Origin: Canna indica
Lineage: Eukaryota; Streptophyta; Magnoliopsida; Zingiberales; Cannaceae
Assembly (NCBI GenBank): GCA_034359265.1
Contig: CP136890.1
Span: 29,120,501 to 29,184,500, forward strand
Reading direction: 5' to 3'
Length of the DNA stretch: 64,000 bases
In this document: in pieces, positions 43,290 through 56,514 of the stretch
Position numbering within the stretch: the first letter of the stretch is position 1
Layout of the letters: every line of letters starts with the position of its first letter
Translations under genes and position numbers: made by a program
Notes under the pieces: model-generated
Seen by the model: only the letters and a program-made list of their open reading frames with translations
Database searches by the model: none
What the model was told of the DNA's origin: nothing

Positions 43290-46056
43290 CAAATCTAAGT
43301 CACGTGACTGGCCAGAGTACACGTTCATAGCCTACCAACTAATACAATTGAATGCTAAACAAATGACACAACCATGTGAAAATCAATGATCATATAAATG
43401 AATGTTTTAACTGAAAGTAAAGACATCAAATATGATTATAACCCTTGTCTATAATCAAAACATGTTCATATGTATACATAGCACATACGACTCGACTACG
43501 ACTTGACACGTCACGAGATCCATTGCCTAAGCCTGTAACCCCAGCCGTGCTACATGGGTACCACCATGTCACTAATAGTTAGAATCTGCCAAACAACAAC
43601 AAAAAGAGAGATAGAGTTCCAACGAACTCAGTGAGTGGCTTTGCTCGAGCCCTCTCCTAGCTATTGCGAGCATAAATATAATCAAGCATAAATTATAAAT
43701 ATGAGAGTGTTGAAATATAATAGCATATAAAGTAAAATATTCATCCACAAAACTAGTGCTCGGACGCACCACAGTCATTCGGCCCATAATGGCCGAAACA
43801 TCAAGTACCATATCGAATCAGCCCATAATGGCCCAAACATCAAATACCATATCCACTCGGGCCCACTATGGCCCAAAACATCCACTCGGCCCACAATGGC
43901 CTAAAACGATGCAAACATACGAGTCGATCGCTAGAATCTCTATCTAGCGAGCTTTTCGTCCGGGCCCGCTGAACTAGGATGGCCTACTAGTTTCGGCGCC
44001 CACTCAGGTTGGGAATAGCCCTCCAACCAAATCACTCGGATTCATCGTCAGCATAAATCACCAACGGCAACTCTCGACCCATATCATGCCACTCGGGTCC
44101 ATCGTCAGCGTGGCTCACTAACGACAACTTTCGACCCATATCCAAACTCGTCGAGTCGGGACCAACTTGCCAAATTGGTATGCTTCTCAGCCCGGCCATC
44201 ATCCATCCACAATCACAAACACATCCATATCAATTTCAGTACATGTATGCACATCAATAGAGTTTCTCGAACTGTTTGGGGTATTTTGCCGACGACATCG
44301 GGTACGCACAAAGGCGACCCCACCCCGGCCCTATCTCGGGCCCCAAACTCTCAGCTAAACCCCCTCCCATTCCAACCCAAGTAAACTCAACCCTAGGTGT
44401 GTTTGTCTAGCAATCATTAGTCAACTTTGTAGGTCTACACCACTGAAAAATTTCAGCAACACAAAGGCCTACCCATGCTGAAATTTCAGCGTCGTTCATT
44501 TCCAAAGAAAACTTAGTTTTTGTATCTCTACCATCCAACATCCTAGACCTTTCAACACTACAATTTCAGCATCCAATAAATTAAATCAATATCAATACTG
44601 CAGGATCACTAAGTAAATGAAAGTTACAAAATTTTAGCACATGCATAACCAGTTTACGAGTAAAGAAAATTTCAGCATAATTCCACATACATAACTGAAA
44701 TATATACCAATTCCAGTGATGCTAAATTGGAATAAATTCACCAATTTTCAGCATTGACATACTGAAATAAAATCAATTTCCAGCCTGATTACTCCAAACA
44801 GTAATAACATTTCGGTTAAAATAATAAGATGATTAATGTTAGTGAGCATTAACCTAAATTGCAAACGAACTTGAATCTATAGCTGATCAATTTCATGGAT
44901 TATGATCTAAGGAAAAAGTAATGATTAGCTTCAAGTTTCTACTTCCTTCAAACTTAAATAATACATTCATGTGTGTAGATATCCACTTTTTCACAATTTG
45001 ATAAGGACAATCCCATAGAACTAGCAACCATTCATCTAATCATATCCATGCAACTCGTGAAAATTGATTAACACTTCGACACTAACTCAAGTTTCAAGGA
45101 AAGATGACTAAACCCACTTGGAACAACATGAATTGTGGATTTGAAAGATTTAAATCTAGCATCTCAATTGAAATTTTGGTACATGGAACACTAGAAATGA
45201 AAATAACTTTACCTCAAGCAAATTCCAAAAACAAGGTCTGATCATACGTAGAAAAACTGTTGAAAGAGCAAGCAAAATAAATGTAAAACTTGAAAGGAAT
45301 TCTTTTGGAGATCACGAATCTCAAAAGAATGCATGACTTTGTGGAGAAGTCAGATCAAGAAACAAAGGCGGGAACTTTACCACCCAAAACACACCCGCCC
45401 ATTTTGATTCATCCCCAAATTAATAGATCAACAATCAAATAACCAAATCGTGCTAAGACCTCAAGTCAGGAAAAGTAACACCAAGAAATTTCTCATAATT
45501 TACACCAAAAATCGATTCTTTTATTTCCCTTTACCTCATGCGGCCAACAAAGAGGTAGATGTTCCTACAATACTAGGGTTAAACCACTCACCAGCAAAAG
45601 GAAAAGAGAAGGAATCGAGGAAGGAAACGTGCCCCTCTCCATGGGAAATAACTGCTATGGAGCCAGGCTCCATACAAGTTGTATTCCTCTCCTTGTGCGT
45701 GTCTCCTCTGCCCCTCTCCTGGGGATGCGTGCAACTCCAATGAAGAGCTGTACGCCCCAGGTGAGTTATATATTTTTTTATTTTTTTAAAAAATACAATT
45801 TTGCCCCTCATGACTTAAGTGGATATAGCTCGATCTATACTCGTCCGAATCGAGTTTTGCTTGAACATACGGACTCGAATCGACCCAACCTTCCATCATA
45901 ACTTAATTGAAATAATTTTCCTCATCTGTAAAGGTCATATCACTAATCGCGCCCTCCGATGATTTCTCGACCTGCTCCGATGTGCATCCCGGCTTTCCTG
46001 CTGAAGCCAAAATAAATTAATTAAATTTTTTATTTCTATTTTTCGCAGGTATTACA
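43290..46056 (-). repeat. Degraded Del/Tekay-type LTR
   Basis: The right end reads GCAGGTATTACA, the complement of an LTR start TGTAATACC. The left part keeps the GTCACGTGACTGGCCAGAG block equivalent to the GTCACACCCC start at 5449, with the GAGATCCATTG and GTGAGTGGC segments in the same order as in the other copies. No internal region adjoins it, so it is probably a solo LTR. It contains TAGTC/GGCCCA-type blocks but no gene. Confidence 0.6.
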
Positions 46057-46930
46057 TAATCCTTTGGCTAGATTTCAAATAGATCTAGCCATGTGTTTCC
46101 TAAACAGATTTTGCCAATGGATTTCCAGCTAGATTTGTTATTCAGTTATCTCAAATTGATCTTCTTCAACTAGATCTATTTGAGATATCTGAATAGATCT
46201 ATCCGGGAATCCTTTGGCCAGATCTGTTCGAAAACAAATGGCTCCAAAATTGATTTGGTCAAGAGTCCTTGTCTTTTGTTGTCCTTCTTTAGCTCGGCGA
46301 CCAAGTCTGTTGGAGATTCATTCTTGATGTTATTATCAACCAGATATGGGTTGACCCAGGATTGGCCCTTCCATTAGCCCCATAAGACCATTGCCTTATG
46401 CCCCATCAATAATGAAGCTAAGGAAAGACGTTAATCAATGTGATTATCTAATTGGAAAACTTGTAGTAGTTTATATAAATGTGAAATATTTTTGTGGAAG
46501 TAATTAGAGAGGCAAATAAATTCTTTTGTATAATGAACTTAGGTACACAAGCATTATGCAATTCTGATGGGTCCATATGTAATTTCAAGATTTGCCTTGA
46601 TTTAAAATTAGGAAGTTACTTAAACTTTTATCTAGCTTTATTTCTATCAAATTTTGATGAGTTAGAAATTTACTTTTTTGTCATTTTACTTGATTAAAGC
46701 AAAATATTTTGTAGATCTCAGTTTGCTCTAATATTAGGTTTTCATATAACTAGATTGTAGCTTGAATCAAAAGATGTGTATTAAAATTGCCATAGATCAA
46801 TTAGAAGGTTTTCTTTCTTCTTTAAAAAATATAGATAAGAAAGATTTGCAACTGCTATGATTTCTGCTAAATTAATATAGAATCTAAATTTTGATAAAAA
46901 TATGCCATATATAACGAAACAATAAAGTCA
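46057..46930 (+). other. No gene; 5' part of a hAT-related region
   Basis: 46057-46370 has repeated AGATCTATTTGAGAT- and CCTTTGGCTAGAT-like words in direct and inverted order, possibly a MITE. From about 46376 the text AAGACCATTGCCTTATGCCCC resembles the outer part of the hAT family whose transposase follows. No intact frame. Confidence 0.35.
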
Positions 46931-47450
46931 CTTGAAGAATCTTTTAAAATTGATTATTTCTTATACATAGAAGACCGAGTCATTTCCTCACTTCGAAGTA
47001 GATTTGAACAATTTAAAATATATAAAAGTACTTTTAATTTTCTATTTAGTGATAAAAAATTGAGATCATTAGACAATGAGGATTTGAAAAAACACTACAT
47101 TGACCTTGAATGTTCCTTGAAACATAATAATAACTCTGACATTGATGGTTTAAATATATTTTCGAAGTTAAAAATGTTAAGAAAAATTGTACATGTAGAC
47201 AATAACACTCTACTTGACGTACTCAATCACAAAAAAGACTTGATTCTTTTCCAAATGCCTATAGAATAATGTTAATATTTTCTGTGACGGTAGCTTCATC
47301 AGAAAGAAGTTTTTCAAAATTAAAATTATAAAACCTTACCTAAGATCTGCAATGTCTCAAGAAAGATTAAATGAATTAGCTTATTATCAATTGAGAAAAA
47401 AAATATTAGACGAAATTGATTATAAAAATTTAAAATTTACATAAAAATTT
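46930..47450 (+). pseudogene. hAT transposase C-terminal fragment (TTF/ZMYM1-like)
   Basis: Broken frames read SLRSRFEQFKIYKSTF, DNEDLKKHYIDLECSLKHN and SDIDGLNIFSKLKMLRKIV. After a shift, VTVASSERSFSKLKL and MSQERLNELAYYQ follow. This is the end of plant hAT proteins of the TTF-type zinc finger/ZMYM1-like group, with SERSFSKLKLIK the dimerisation core. At least two frameshifts. No N-terminal or catalytic part nearby. Confidence 0.78.
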
Positions 47451-48027
47451 AAATTAATTTTATTGAATAAATGAAATGTCTAATTTTAAGATTTTATTTT
47501 AAGCCACGATATCTCTTGGGTTGACTTTCCTTCTCATTATTAATTTTGATAATTAATTATGTGGTTCTACAATTTTTTGCTTGCAGGCTTGGCAAACAGC
47601 AAATAGAAAATTCTACAAGGTATAATATTTTCACGTTGTTTATACCAGCAAATAGGTGACATTGTAGGATATGTTGTCTCTGTGTCGTGTCATGTTGGTT
47701 GTTGGTGTTTGTTTTGATGATTAACTCACCAAACAAAATGTGGCTGCTACTTCAGAAAAAAATTTCTTGTTGTGTTTCAATATTTATTGCAGGCAAGTCT
47801 CAGAATCATAGTAAAAAAGAACCAAATTGCATGTTTTGTTCCTGAAGAGGATAAAGCTCCCAAGAAAACCAAAGGCATTTGCTGGATCAAATTCCTCTTT
47901 GCAAATAAATAATGTTATATGTTACTTATTTCACGATTTAAACTCTTTAATTTGCATTATGTTCTGCTTGGAGTGTTTAAATGTGTGCTATAAGTTTGCT
48001 TTTGGGTGTAAATTTTAGGTACTTAAT
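47451..48027 (+). other. Two possible small exons
   Basis: Segments with good splice borders lie at 47588-47620 (TTGCAG before, GTATAA after) and 47794-47911 (ATTGCAG before, ends in TAA). The second reads SLRIIVKKNQIACFVPEEDK and on to a stop. They could be terminal exons of the gene at 33048-42194, but the wording does not match Rdx proteins, so this is only a suggestion. Confidence 0.25.
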
Positions 48028-48042
48028 TATCATATAAGTTGT
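48028..48042 (+). repeat. LINE target-site duplication, left copy
   Basis: TATCATATAAGTTGT, identical to 55942-55956 on the other side of the LINE. Confidence 0.92.
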
Positions 48043-48048
48043 GTTGAA

Positions 48049-49221
48049 TATGAGCGCGGGAAGGAACGAGTTGGGCGACAAATGCGATCTGGTTAAGGAA
48101 GCCGTCGGACCCGACTGCTTCCGGCCAAATCTGGATCCCTAAGCCTAAAAAGCCTCCGAATCCTAGTGCTATTTCCAATCCCCCTGCATCTTTAAAGGAA
48201 ACAAGGCCGCGATTTGATCCTAACAAAAGCGGCGTCGGGTTAGCTGGTGACCTGGAAAAAGCTGAAGAGAAGAAGCCTTGCATTAGGGATGACAATGTCA
48301 TAGCTCAAGATCATTAACACTAGCATATCTGACCCCAATACGAAGAACTCCAAGCTTGGATCTTGGGCCGCTCTATTCAAAGAAGCGACTACCCATCCTG
48401 GTGTAGAGCAACGCAAATTGGTGGAATCCCAAATCAGAGTTATTCAGGAGAACTCCTTGGACGAGGTGGTGATTGAAGATGATCTAATGGAAGCCGCAAT
48501 AGCAAATTGGATAAACTGCCTCTATGGTAAGTTCTTCGGGAAAACACATCCTCTATATTTGATTCAGAATGTGATGCCTAAGATCTGGAAAATAAAATAT
48601 GGCATGCAAGTAATCGATTTAGCTGCTGGGTATTTTTGTTTTAAATTCTCAAGTAATGAAGACCTTAATCATGTGTTGATCAATGGTCTCTGGTTTCTAA
48701 ATGGCCAAGTATTGCTCACCATGCCATGGAAGGCTAATTTTTAGCCATTCCTTGAAAAAATCGAGACTATCCCCGTGTGGCTACAATTTCCAGGGCTGTC
48801 GATTGAATATTTGAACAAAGACATATTGCTCAAGCTAGCTACGAAGATTGGGAGTCCAGTAAAATTCGATGAAGTAACTAGCAAAGGGCTAAGAGCGAAA
48901 TATGCCAGAGTTTGCATACTCTGGAACCTAAACAATTGCATCCCCAATGGAATATGGATAAACAGCATGGGCAATAGATTTTGGCAGCCTGTTGCGTTTG
49001 AGAACATCCCCAAACTTTGTTACAATTGTGGGAGGATGGGTCACTTAGCTGAAAATTGTCCCGAGCCAAGTGCTTCCAATCTACAAAATAACATGAAGAA
49101 TAGTAATGGTAAAGATATAGGCATGACCCTAGCAACCGATGACAAGAAGGTTGCTGATGAGAGTCTGTTTGGGCCTTGGCAATTGGTGAACAGAAGGAGA
49201 AAAATTGGTTGGCAAAAATGA
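48049..49221 (+). pseudogene. LINE ORF1 (DUF4283 and CCHC knuckle)
   Basis: Starts around MSAGRNELGDK near 48051 with an early frameshift. The Pro/Lys-rich N-terminus follows, then the DUF4283-type RNA-binding region (VIDLAAGYFCFKF, VLLTMPWKANF, a stop at 48742, then PVWLQFPGLSIEYLNKDILL). The zinc knuckle is CYNCGRMGHLAENC at about 49018-49062. It ends at 49221. In plant L1 elements ORF1 coats the RNA. Stops at about 48315 and 48742 and one or two shifts disable it. A further open stretch, 49249-49731, is a Lys/Glu/Ser-rich tail between ORF1 and ORF2 whose role is unknown. Confidence 0.82.
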
Positions 49222-49804
49222 GAACAAGGAAAATGGAATGTTACAAATGTGCCAATCAGTTTACATACCAAAGATAGCACTATTGAAGCAAGTAAAATGG
49301 CAGAAATAAGAAGACAGAGTAATGTTGATACTATGGTTCCCACCTTCAGCAACATTGCTCAAGGTGATGGCATGGAAGTAACTAGGCTCAAAAGACAGGT
49401 GGAAAACCCCTTCACTGCCAATAACTCATATCTATCAGAGGTTATGCCAGAGAAATTCTCAGCCAATAGATATGAAGTAATCAAAGATCCAATTAAAGTG
49501 GATAAGAACATTGAAAACTTTCACAAGAAAATGACTGAAATTTTTGAAATCACTATGAATGAGGTTAAAGAGAAAGAATCTTCAGAAACTGTCGATAGTT
49601 CTTCAGATATTATAATGGACTTGCAGCCATCCAACCAAAGGAGAAGAAAGCCCAACTCACAGACCATATACTCCTCTAGCTTCCCTATCAACACCAAAAA
49701 TCCAAAAGGGAAAAAAAAGGAGATTTTCTAATGATCACAAAGTGATAAACTCTGATGGAGACTCTCCAGTTGGGGGAGATACTGACTCTCAAGTATAACT
49801 TTTT

Positions 49805-52800
49805 ATGAAGCTGTTGTCCTGGAATATTCGAGGTGGTCTCAAAGATAAGGCATGAGATCATCTTAATGTGCTCATGAGAATCCACAAGCCTAACTTAATA
49901 CTACTGGTTGAGACTCATTTAATTGATGAAAGTTCACTGCTTTGCATTAAAAAATTTGGGCCTTTATGGGATGGTATCTTTTCAGCTGGGGATGGTAGAT
50001 CAGGAGGGTTACTTCTTGTTTGGAAAAAGGATTACATGAATGCCAAACTGGTTTTCAAATGTAGTCAAGTGATCAATGTAATGATAATCCCCAACAAAGG
50101 CAAATCTTGGTTGCTTAGTGGCATTTATTCTAGTAATTGCCCTCAAGAAAGGAGTGTCCTTTGGAAGTTTTTGAATAAAATTGACATCAATGGCCTTCCA
50201 TGGTTAATCATAGGTGACTTTAACGGTATAAATGATCAAAAGGACAAAAGAGGAGGCAGGGCATTCAAATGGGATAACTCAATTGGGGATTATAATAATC
50301 TCTGCACTACTACTGGGCTGAAGGAAATTTATTTTTCAGGAGGCAGGTACACATGGCGTAATAACAGATCGGGTAAAGATAGAATCTGGGCCAGACTGGA
50401 CAAAGTTCTAACCAATTGGGAGTGGATAAACTTGTTCAGCCACAACAACATAAATCACCTAAGCAGAATAGGTTCTGACCATAAACCTATTCTACTTTAT
50501 GCATCTAATAAGCAGCTCATTAATAACAATTCATAATCTTTTGTTTTCGAGTATTATTGGATGGAATATCCTAAGATTGAAAAAATTATCAGAGATAACT
50601 AGTCTGATACAAATACTGATTCTAACATTCTTACTGAGGTTGGCAAAAAGCTTAGTGTAATTGCAAAGCTCACTGCCGAATGGTCAAAGCACAACATTTG
50701 TCCTTTGGAAAAAGAACTAGAGATATCCAAAATAGAATTGGAAAAAATAGATAAGCGTGATGAGTGTGGTCTATGCACAGATGAGGAAATAGCAAGAATG
50801 AAAACCTTATTTAATAAAATAGTAGCACTAAACAAACAGCTACACCTGAAGTGGTCAAAGGCCATGACTAAGTGGCTAGAGGGAAATGACAAGAACGCCA
50901 AGTATTTCCATAGCCTTGCAAAATTCAAGAGGAGCAGGAATTGTATCTTTGAGATAACTGTTGGCAGTGTTCAAATAAGGGAACCCAAGAGCATTGTTGA
51001 GAGCTTTGCAAATTGGTACAAGGATCTCTAGAAAGAGGAGGAAGGGAATGTCTCAGATGTGGACTGGCAATTCGCCAGTAATCTGAAATGGAACAGAATC
51101 TCAGGTGCAAAAAAAAGGAACCTCTGTAATGATTTCACTGATAATGAGATATGGAATGCAGTCAATAGTTTGGGCGGGGGGAAGCCCCAAGACCTGATGG
51201 CTTCAATGTAGAGTTCTACATTAAATATTGAAGCACCCTCAAGAATTCCATTATGCTTGCTATCAAAGAGTTTTCAGTGAATGCTTGTTTGCCTGGTGCT
51301 TGGGGCGATACTAATCTAATTTTTATCCCTAAATAGGATGGTCCTGCTAAAATAACTGACTATAGGCCTATTGCATTATGCAATGTCCTATATAAGATTC
51401 TCTCCTAGGCAATTGTCAATAGGATTAAACCTTGTATCAAGCACTTAATATCCAAGGAGTAGTGTGCTTTCATAGAGGGGAGGAAAATCCAAGACAACAT
51501 CCTGCTTGCAAACGAAATTGTTAACATTGTTAACAAGTCAAAAAGAAAATGGCCTTTCATAATTCTGAAATTAGATCTTGAGAAGGCATTTGACAGGGTA
51601 TCCTGGGATGCAGTGGATAAGATTATGGAATTCATGTGTTTTTCAACAAAAATCAGAAACTGGGTGCAGGCTTGTCTAAGGTCTGCAAGATTCTATTGCA
51701 GCATCAACGACATCAAATCAAATAGTTTCCCAAGTGCCAAAGGGGTAAGGCAGGGAGACCCATTGTCACCTTATGTATTCATTATTATGCAGGACCTTCT
51801 ATCAAGGATTCTAGGTTATTTCTCAGAACAAGGCATTATCAAATGCTTCAAGTATAAAGATATGAAGCTTAGTCACCTAGCATTTGTAGATGATTTGCTA
51901 ATTGTGGTCAAAGGCAATTCAAAGATGTGGGCGAAATAGCGACACTAGAGGGGGGTGAATAGTATGTTTACTAAATTCAATTAGCCTAAATGTGATTTTA
52001 AACGATTACTTAACTCGTTTAGGCAATATGCAATTTGACGATTAGATGCGGAAGCAATAAATGATTAAGCAATTTAAGCAAACAAGAAATCAACAATGCA
52101 AACACAAGTATTTATAGTGGTTCGGCCCCAATGTCTACTCCATTACCTAAGCACCTCGCTTAGGATTTCCAAATTAGGTTTTACTAGATTAATTAGAGTT
52201 TCCCTTATAACGAGGACTTTGCACCAAAAAGTCTTCGCTCTCCAACCGAAGGCACTTCCACACCCGGAAGTATCCCGCCTTCCTACCGAGAGTACTTTCC
52301 CACCTCAATCTAAGGGACAACTAGAACTAATCCTAGTAAGCTCCAAGTTTACAAAATTGGCTTTACTCCTTCTACACCAAGGATACCACTTCCAATCAAC
52401 AAGACCTAACACCCTAGGTCTTTACACAGACACAAATCCAAAAACAATTTAGATAACAGATAAAATTTACAACCAAAAGAGCTTAAGAATAAACCAATAA
52501 TAAAAGCTCCTTTGCAAGCCTTTGGCACCTTCAACTCGTCAAGGAATGAGCTTGATCAAGAACCCGAGTTGAAGCAACAGCTGGCACTTGAGAAAGGTTG
52601 CCGCGGAAAGAAGAAGAGCTTTGCTTGATCAATTATTAGAAGGCTTAGATCTTACTTTTAATGGCTCAATAATATCTGTAAAAATCAGGAAGAAGAATAA
52701 AAGAATCATATGAGGGTACATTTATACCCTGCTGAAGAAATGACACTCAATGGATAGAAATCTATCCGTTATAGGTTGTCGGTCGAATGGCCGGTCGACC

Positions 52801-55800
52801 GACTGGTCGATTGGTCCTTCGACCGCTCCTCTTTTCTCTCTGGTCGGTCGACCAACGGGTTAACCGCCAGACGTAAATCGCGTGATCCGTGATCTTTAGT
52901 CGACCGACGCAATTGCGTCTTAGGCTTATACGTAGGTCGGTCGACCGCCAAGCCTACTGCCCATTTTGGGCTTCGGTCAGTCGACCGAACCTGAGCTGAA
53001 GAGGCAGACAGCTTATGTTCTGCCTGGTTCTTCTGGTTCTATTTTCACTAAATATACTTATATAATATTTATTAATTTTAAGTTAAATAACTTGATAACT
53101 TTAAAACATAAATGTTATATAAGGATTAACCCCCATTTGGATTCAATAAAAATATCTAAAAAATCAAAATCCTTAAGAATCAAAATATAGTTTTTAGGGT
53201 CTAGTACAAATTTTCAGAAAATAGAATTTTTCTAATTTTTCGGGTCAAGTATGGGTATGCTAGAGGTCTCCAAAAAATTCTTAAAAATACATCGTTATCT
53301 AATTTCTACCCAATGAACAATTACCGCTATTTTTTATGTCAATAAAATATTTGGATCATATAGCCCTCTAAGGAGCTCCCTAGTCTTAGTAAATTTCAGG
53401 ACGGTCCCGGAATTTCATGGTTTGGGGTTCGAGATAGGTTTTTGGGTTTTTATGCATTATGATGAGGAATTACAATATATCTAGACACCCTAGACCTAAA
53501 CTCTAACTTCCCGAAGAATTCGAGCACGTCGATCAACGTCCTTCCGATTTTTCAATTTTCCGATTTCTTCAATTTTTCCGATCACGGACGTCGCACGCTA
53601 ACCGATATGGAACCTGAGAATAATTCTTCATGAAATCATTAGTCTCATGTTTGTTATCATCAAAACTAATATTAAGGCTAAGGTTGAAAACCTAAAGCCA
53701 ACAAAAGAACTGCAGGAAAGTAATGGATAAGATCAATCTCTACTGTAAGCTCACTGACCAAAAAATAAACAAGACAAAGTCAGAAATGTTTTTCCCTTCA
53801 CATTGTCCTGCTAGTGTGAGAAAGGAGTTAAGCATGATAACTGGGTTTAAGGAAGGCTCTTACCCAATGAAATATTTGGGTGCTCTCATTAGTCCTAAAA
53901 AGCTTGATACAAGTAGTCAAGAGGTCATGCTTCACAAGGCAGTAAATAGAATTGATGGTTGGGCAAGCAAGTGTATTTCTCAAGCAGGTATGATGACTTT
54001 ATTGAACTCGGTTATGAACTCCTTTCCCATACACACCCTATTCTCTTCCTGGGTGAATGGAAAAATCATCAGCAAATTTCAATGTTTAGCAAAAAAACTA
54101 CTTATAGAGGCCTAATGCTGATAAGAAAGGTATACACCTAGTGGGGTGGAACAAAGTCAAGTTAAGAAAAGGAGCAGGTGGCCTTGGCATAAGGGATATA
54201 GAAATCATGAAACTTTCAATTCATGCCAAGAAAGTCATTCCCTTTCTGAATAAAGAAAAACACTTATGGACCAAAATCCTAAATAGAAAGTATGAGGGGT
54301 ATCACCCTTGATTTTTTCAAAACTCCAGCAAGTTTTCTTGGCACTTTAACTGCTTACATTGAGCAATTCAAAGTCTAAGGGAAGGCCTAAGAATAAGACT
54401 TGGCAGTGGTGATAATATTAACATATGGAAAGACCCTTGGGTATCTAATATCCCATTTGAAAAATGGCCCACTTTTTTGAACATGGATATGGTATCAAAG
54501 GTAAGCAAGGTCAACCAGCTCATTACTGATAAAGCCTGGAACTTAGACCTAGTTCTTGATTTGTTTGGAGAGCATCACTTTAACAGCATCACTCAAATTT
54601 ACATACCCAAGAAGAAGACTAGGGATAAGTGGATATGGAACTTCAAAAATGAGCTCAGCTGCAAGGCTGCTTACAATTATATTGCTGAAAAGCAAGCTGT
54701 GATGAGTAATTCTGACACAGATTGGAACAATGTGTGGAGTCTAAAAACCATTCCTAGAGTCAAGAATTTTAGTTGGAAGCTCTTACGAGGGAAGATTGCC
54801 TACATCTAGATATTTATCAAGCTTTTGCAAAATTGATCCTAGCTGTTGTCATGTGTGTGGTCTAGAAGATGATAACTTCAGGCACATCTTATTTGAATGT
54901 GACTTTGCCACTAACTATTGGAATAAGCTAGAGCAGGAACTTAAAACCAAATTCCAATTCAAACTGGTTTGGTACAAAGGGGGCTGGCTGAATGAAATTG
55001 TCTCTGAAAATGATAAGATGAATTTTTGGCTCAGAGAAATAATAGCTTCTTCACTCTGGCATCTTTGGAAAAATAGGAATGACTGTTACTTTAAAAAGAA
55101 AAAATCGGGTTTGAACTCACTATTCTGCAGAGCATTGTCTAATATACTTTGGACTGAATTTAAGAGCAGTGAGGCAAGAAAAACAAATATCATAGTCAAT
55201 AATTTCAACCCTATATTGTGATGCAGCTTGGAAAAGCAAAACAAGTAAAGCAGGATTCGGCTTTAGTATCAGGAACCACAGTGGTGAAGTGATTTCAAAA
55301 AAAAATGGTTACACTAAAGCCAGTTCTCCCCTAGCAGCAGAAATGTGGATTGTTTAGGCAGCAATCTCAGAAGCTAGACACATGTGTCTAAAAGAGGTCA
55401 GAATGTTCACTGACTACCTTCAAGCAGTCAATATTTTATCTAAAAAGATTGCACCCCCTGGTTTTTGCAGGGTCTAACTTTGGACATCCAGGAAGTAGGA
55501 AAAAGAATCAAATGTGATTGATTTCACATTAAAAGGGAGCTGAATGGAATTGCTCATAGTTTAGCTCATGAAGATTTTAAAGCTGGTGAAAAAATGTCTG
55601 CAGCAAGCTCAGAGTATTTGAAATCTGATTGCAGTAATGTAAATAATCCTTCTACTGTCAATAGCATACAGAGGAGTATTGCTCCTATATTGAGTGCAAT
55701 TAGTAGTAATGATGTTATAGACAATTTGAAAGTTGTAGGTAGATTTCACTCTGATTTTGTTAAGTCGAAACTTTGTACAGATGAAGCTTTTGTTATCAAT

Positions 55801-55915
55801 AAAAATGCTGGACCAGGTGTAGGTAAAGCTCACACTGAAATGGCGGAGGGTGCACGTCCAGGGACCATGCCCCTCTTACCCATGAATTTTGAGTTAAGCT
55901 TTAATCTGATTTAGT
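49805..55915 (+). pseudogene. LINE ORF2 (EN-RT-zinc-RNase H), split by a solo LTR
   Basis: ATG at 49805 (MKLLSWNIRGGLKDK). The endonuclease (49805-50536) has LLVETHL, WLIIGDFNGINDQKDKRGG and GSDHKPI. RT follows with PDGFN, DYRPIALCN, ILKLDLEKAFDRVSW, GVRQGDPLSPYVFI and catalytic AFVDDLLIV at about 51880-51910. The LTR then splits the frame at 51926, which resumes in register at 53709 and continues to MKYLGALISP. A zf-RVT motif lies at 54840-54930 (CHVCG, FRHILFECDFA). RNase H starts near 55218 (CDAAWKSKTSKAGFGFSIRN) and runs to about 55590 (RELNGIAHSLAHE). Stops at about 49851, 50534, 50600, 51029 and 51335, among others. Confidence 0.88.
51926..53703 (-). repeat. Solo LTR, TGTTGGC family, copy 6
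   Basis: From TGTGGGCGAAATAGCG to CCTAAAGCCAACA (1778 bp), flanked by perfect AAAGA (51921-51925 and 53704-53708). Its GTCGACCG tract is at 52780-52990. Removal restores the LINE reading frame exactly. No gene. Confidence 0.95.
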
Positions 55916-55941
55916 TGTTGTTTCCCTTTTTTTAAAAAAAA

Positions 55942-55956
55942 TATCATATAAGTTGT
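55942..55956 (+). repeat. LINE target-site duplication, right copy
   Basis: TATCATATAAGTTGT after the TTTAAAAAAAA tail of the LINE; perfect match to 48028-48042. Confidence 0.92.
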
Positions 55957-56514
55957 AATTTCCAAAAAAAAAGATTTTATTACCTAAAAAAATTGTAATT
56001 TTAATATTTAGTATATTGTTAAATGTAGTTTTCATTGACACATCAATTATGTGTCAATTTTTGGTTTATGATAATATGCTTGAATGTCGCAAACTAAATT
56101 ATTATTGAGTTTATCCTACATGCTTGTTTTCTTATTCTTATTATCATTCTTGATGGCAATTGTCTACATAAACAAGTGATTGAAGACATGTAAGCTAGAT
56201 AAAGAAATTATTTTCTTAATTTATCAAAGACTTGATCATCCCTTTAATCAATAGGTGATCTTTCACAACCTATTTTCAGCGGAAATATTTCGCAAAGTTA
56301 CCAATAACATATGGACCAAGATCATGAATATTTTTTTAGTTATATATATACATATGTTGTATATGTTCATTGCTAACAAGGAAAGAGAAAATGATTTGAT
56401 GATGTTTCCTAAATGGATTTCTATATAATATTTAGGTTTTATATATATATATATATATGTATGTATCATAATTTTTTTGAACTTTCATTGTTTTCTAAAT
56501 AAGTAGAAAAATAA
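55957..56514. other. AT-rich intergenic stretch
   Basis: Nothing recognised. Contains (TA)n runs near 56340 and 56440. Confidence 0.6.

Larger units (their letters stand above)
48043..55941 (+). mobile_element. Full-length decayed L1-type LINE
   Basis: A non-LTR retrotransposon on the + strand with ORF1, ORF2 (endonuclease, RT, zinc motif, RNase H) and an A-rich tail, bounded by a perfect 15 bp target duplication. It includes a 1778 bp solo LTR (51926-53703), leaving about 6.1 kb of LINE. Because both ends are fixed by the duplication, this copy was inserted at full length and decayed later. Many in-frame stops. Confidence 0.92.

Noticed and set aside
43183..43389. Small plus-strand frame as a gene
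   Set aside because: It overlaps the start of a degraded LTR and has no family match.
47588..47911. Terminal exons of the Rdx-like gene
   Set aside because: Splice borders look good, but the translation does not match the expected PRRGCFEIRE-type end of the family; kept only as a weak possibility.
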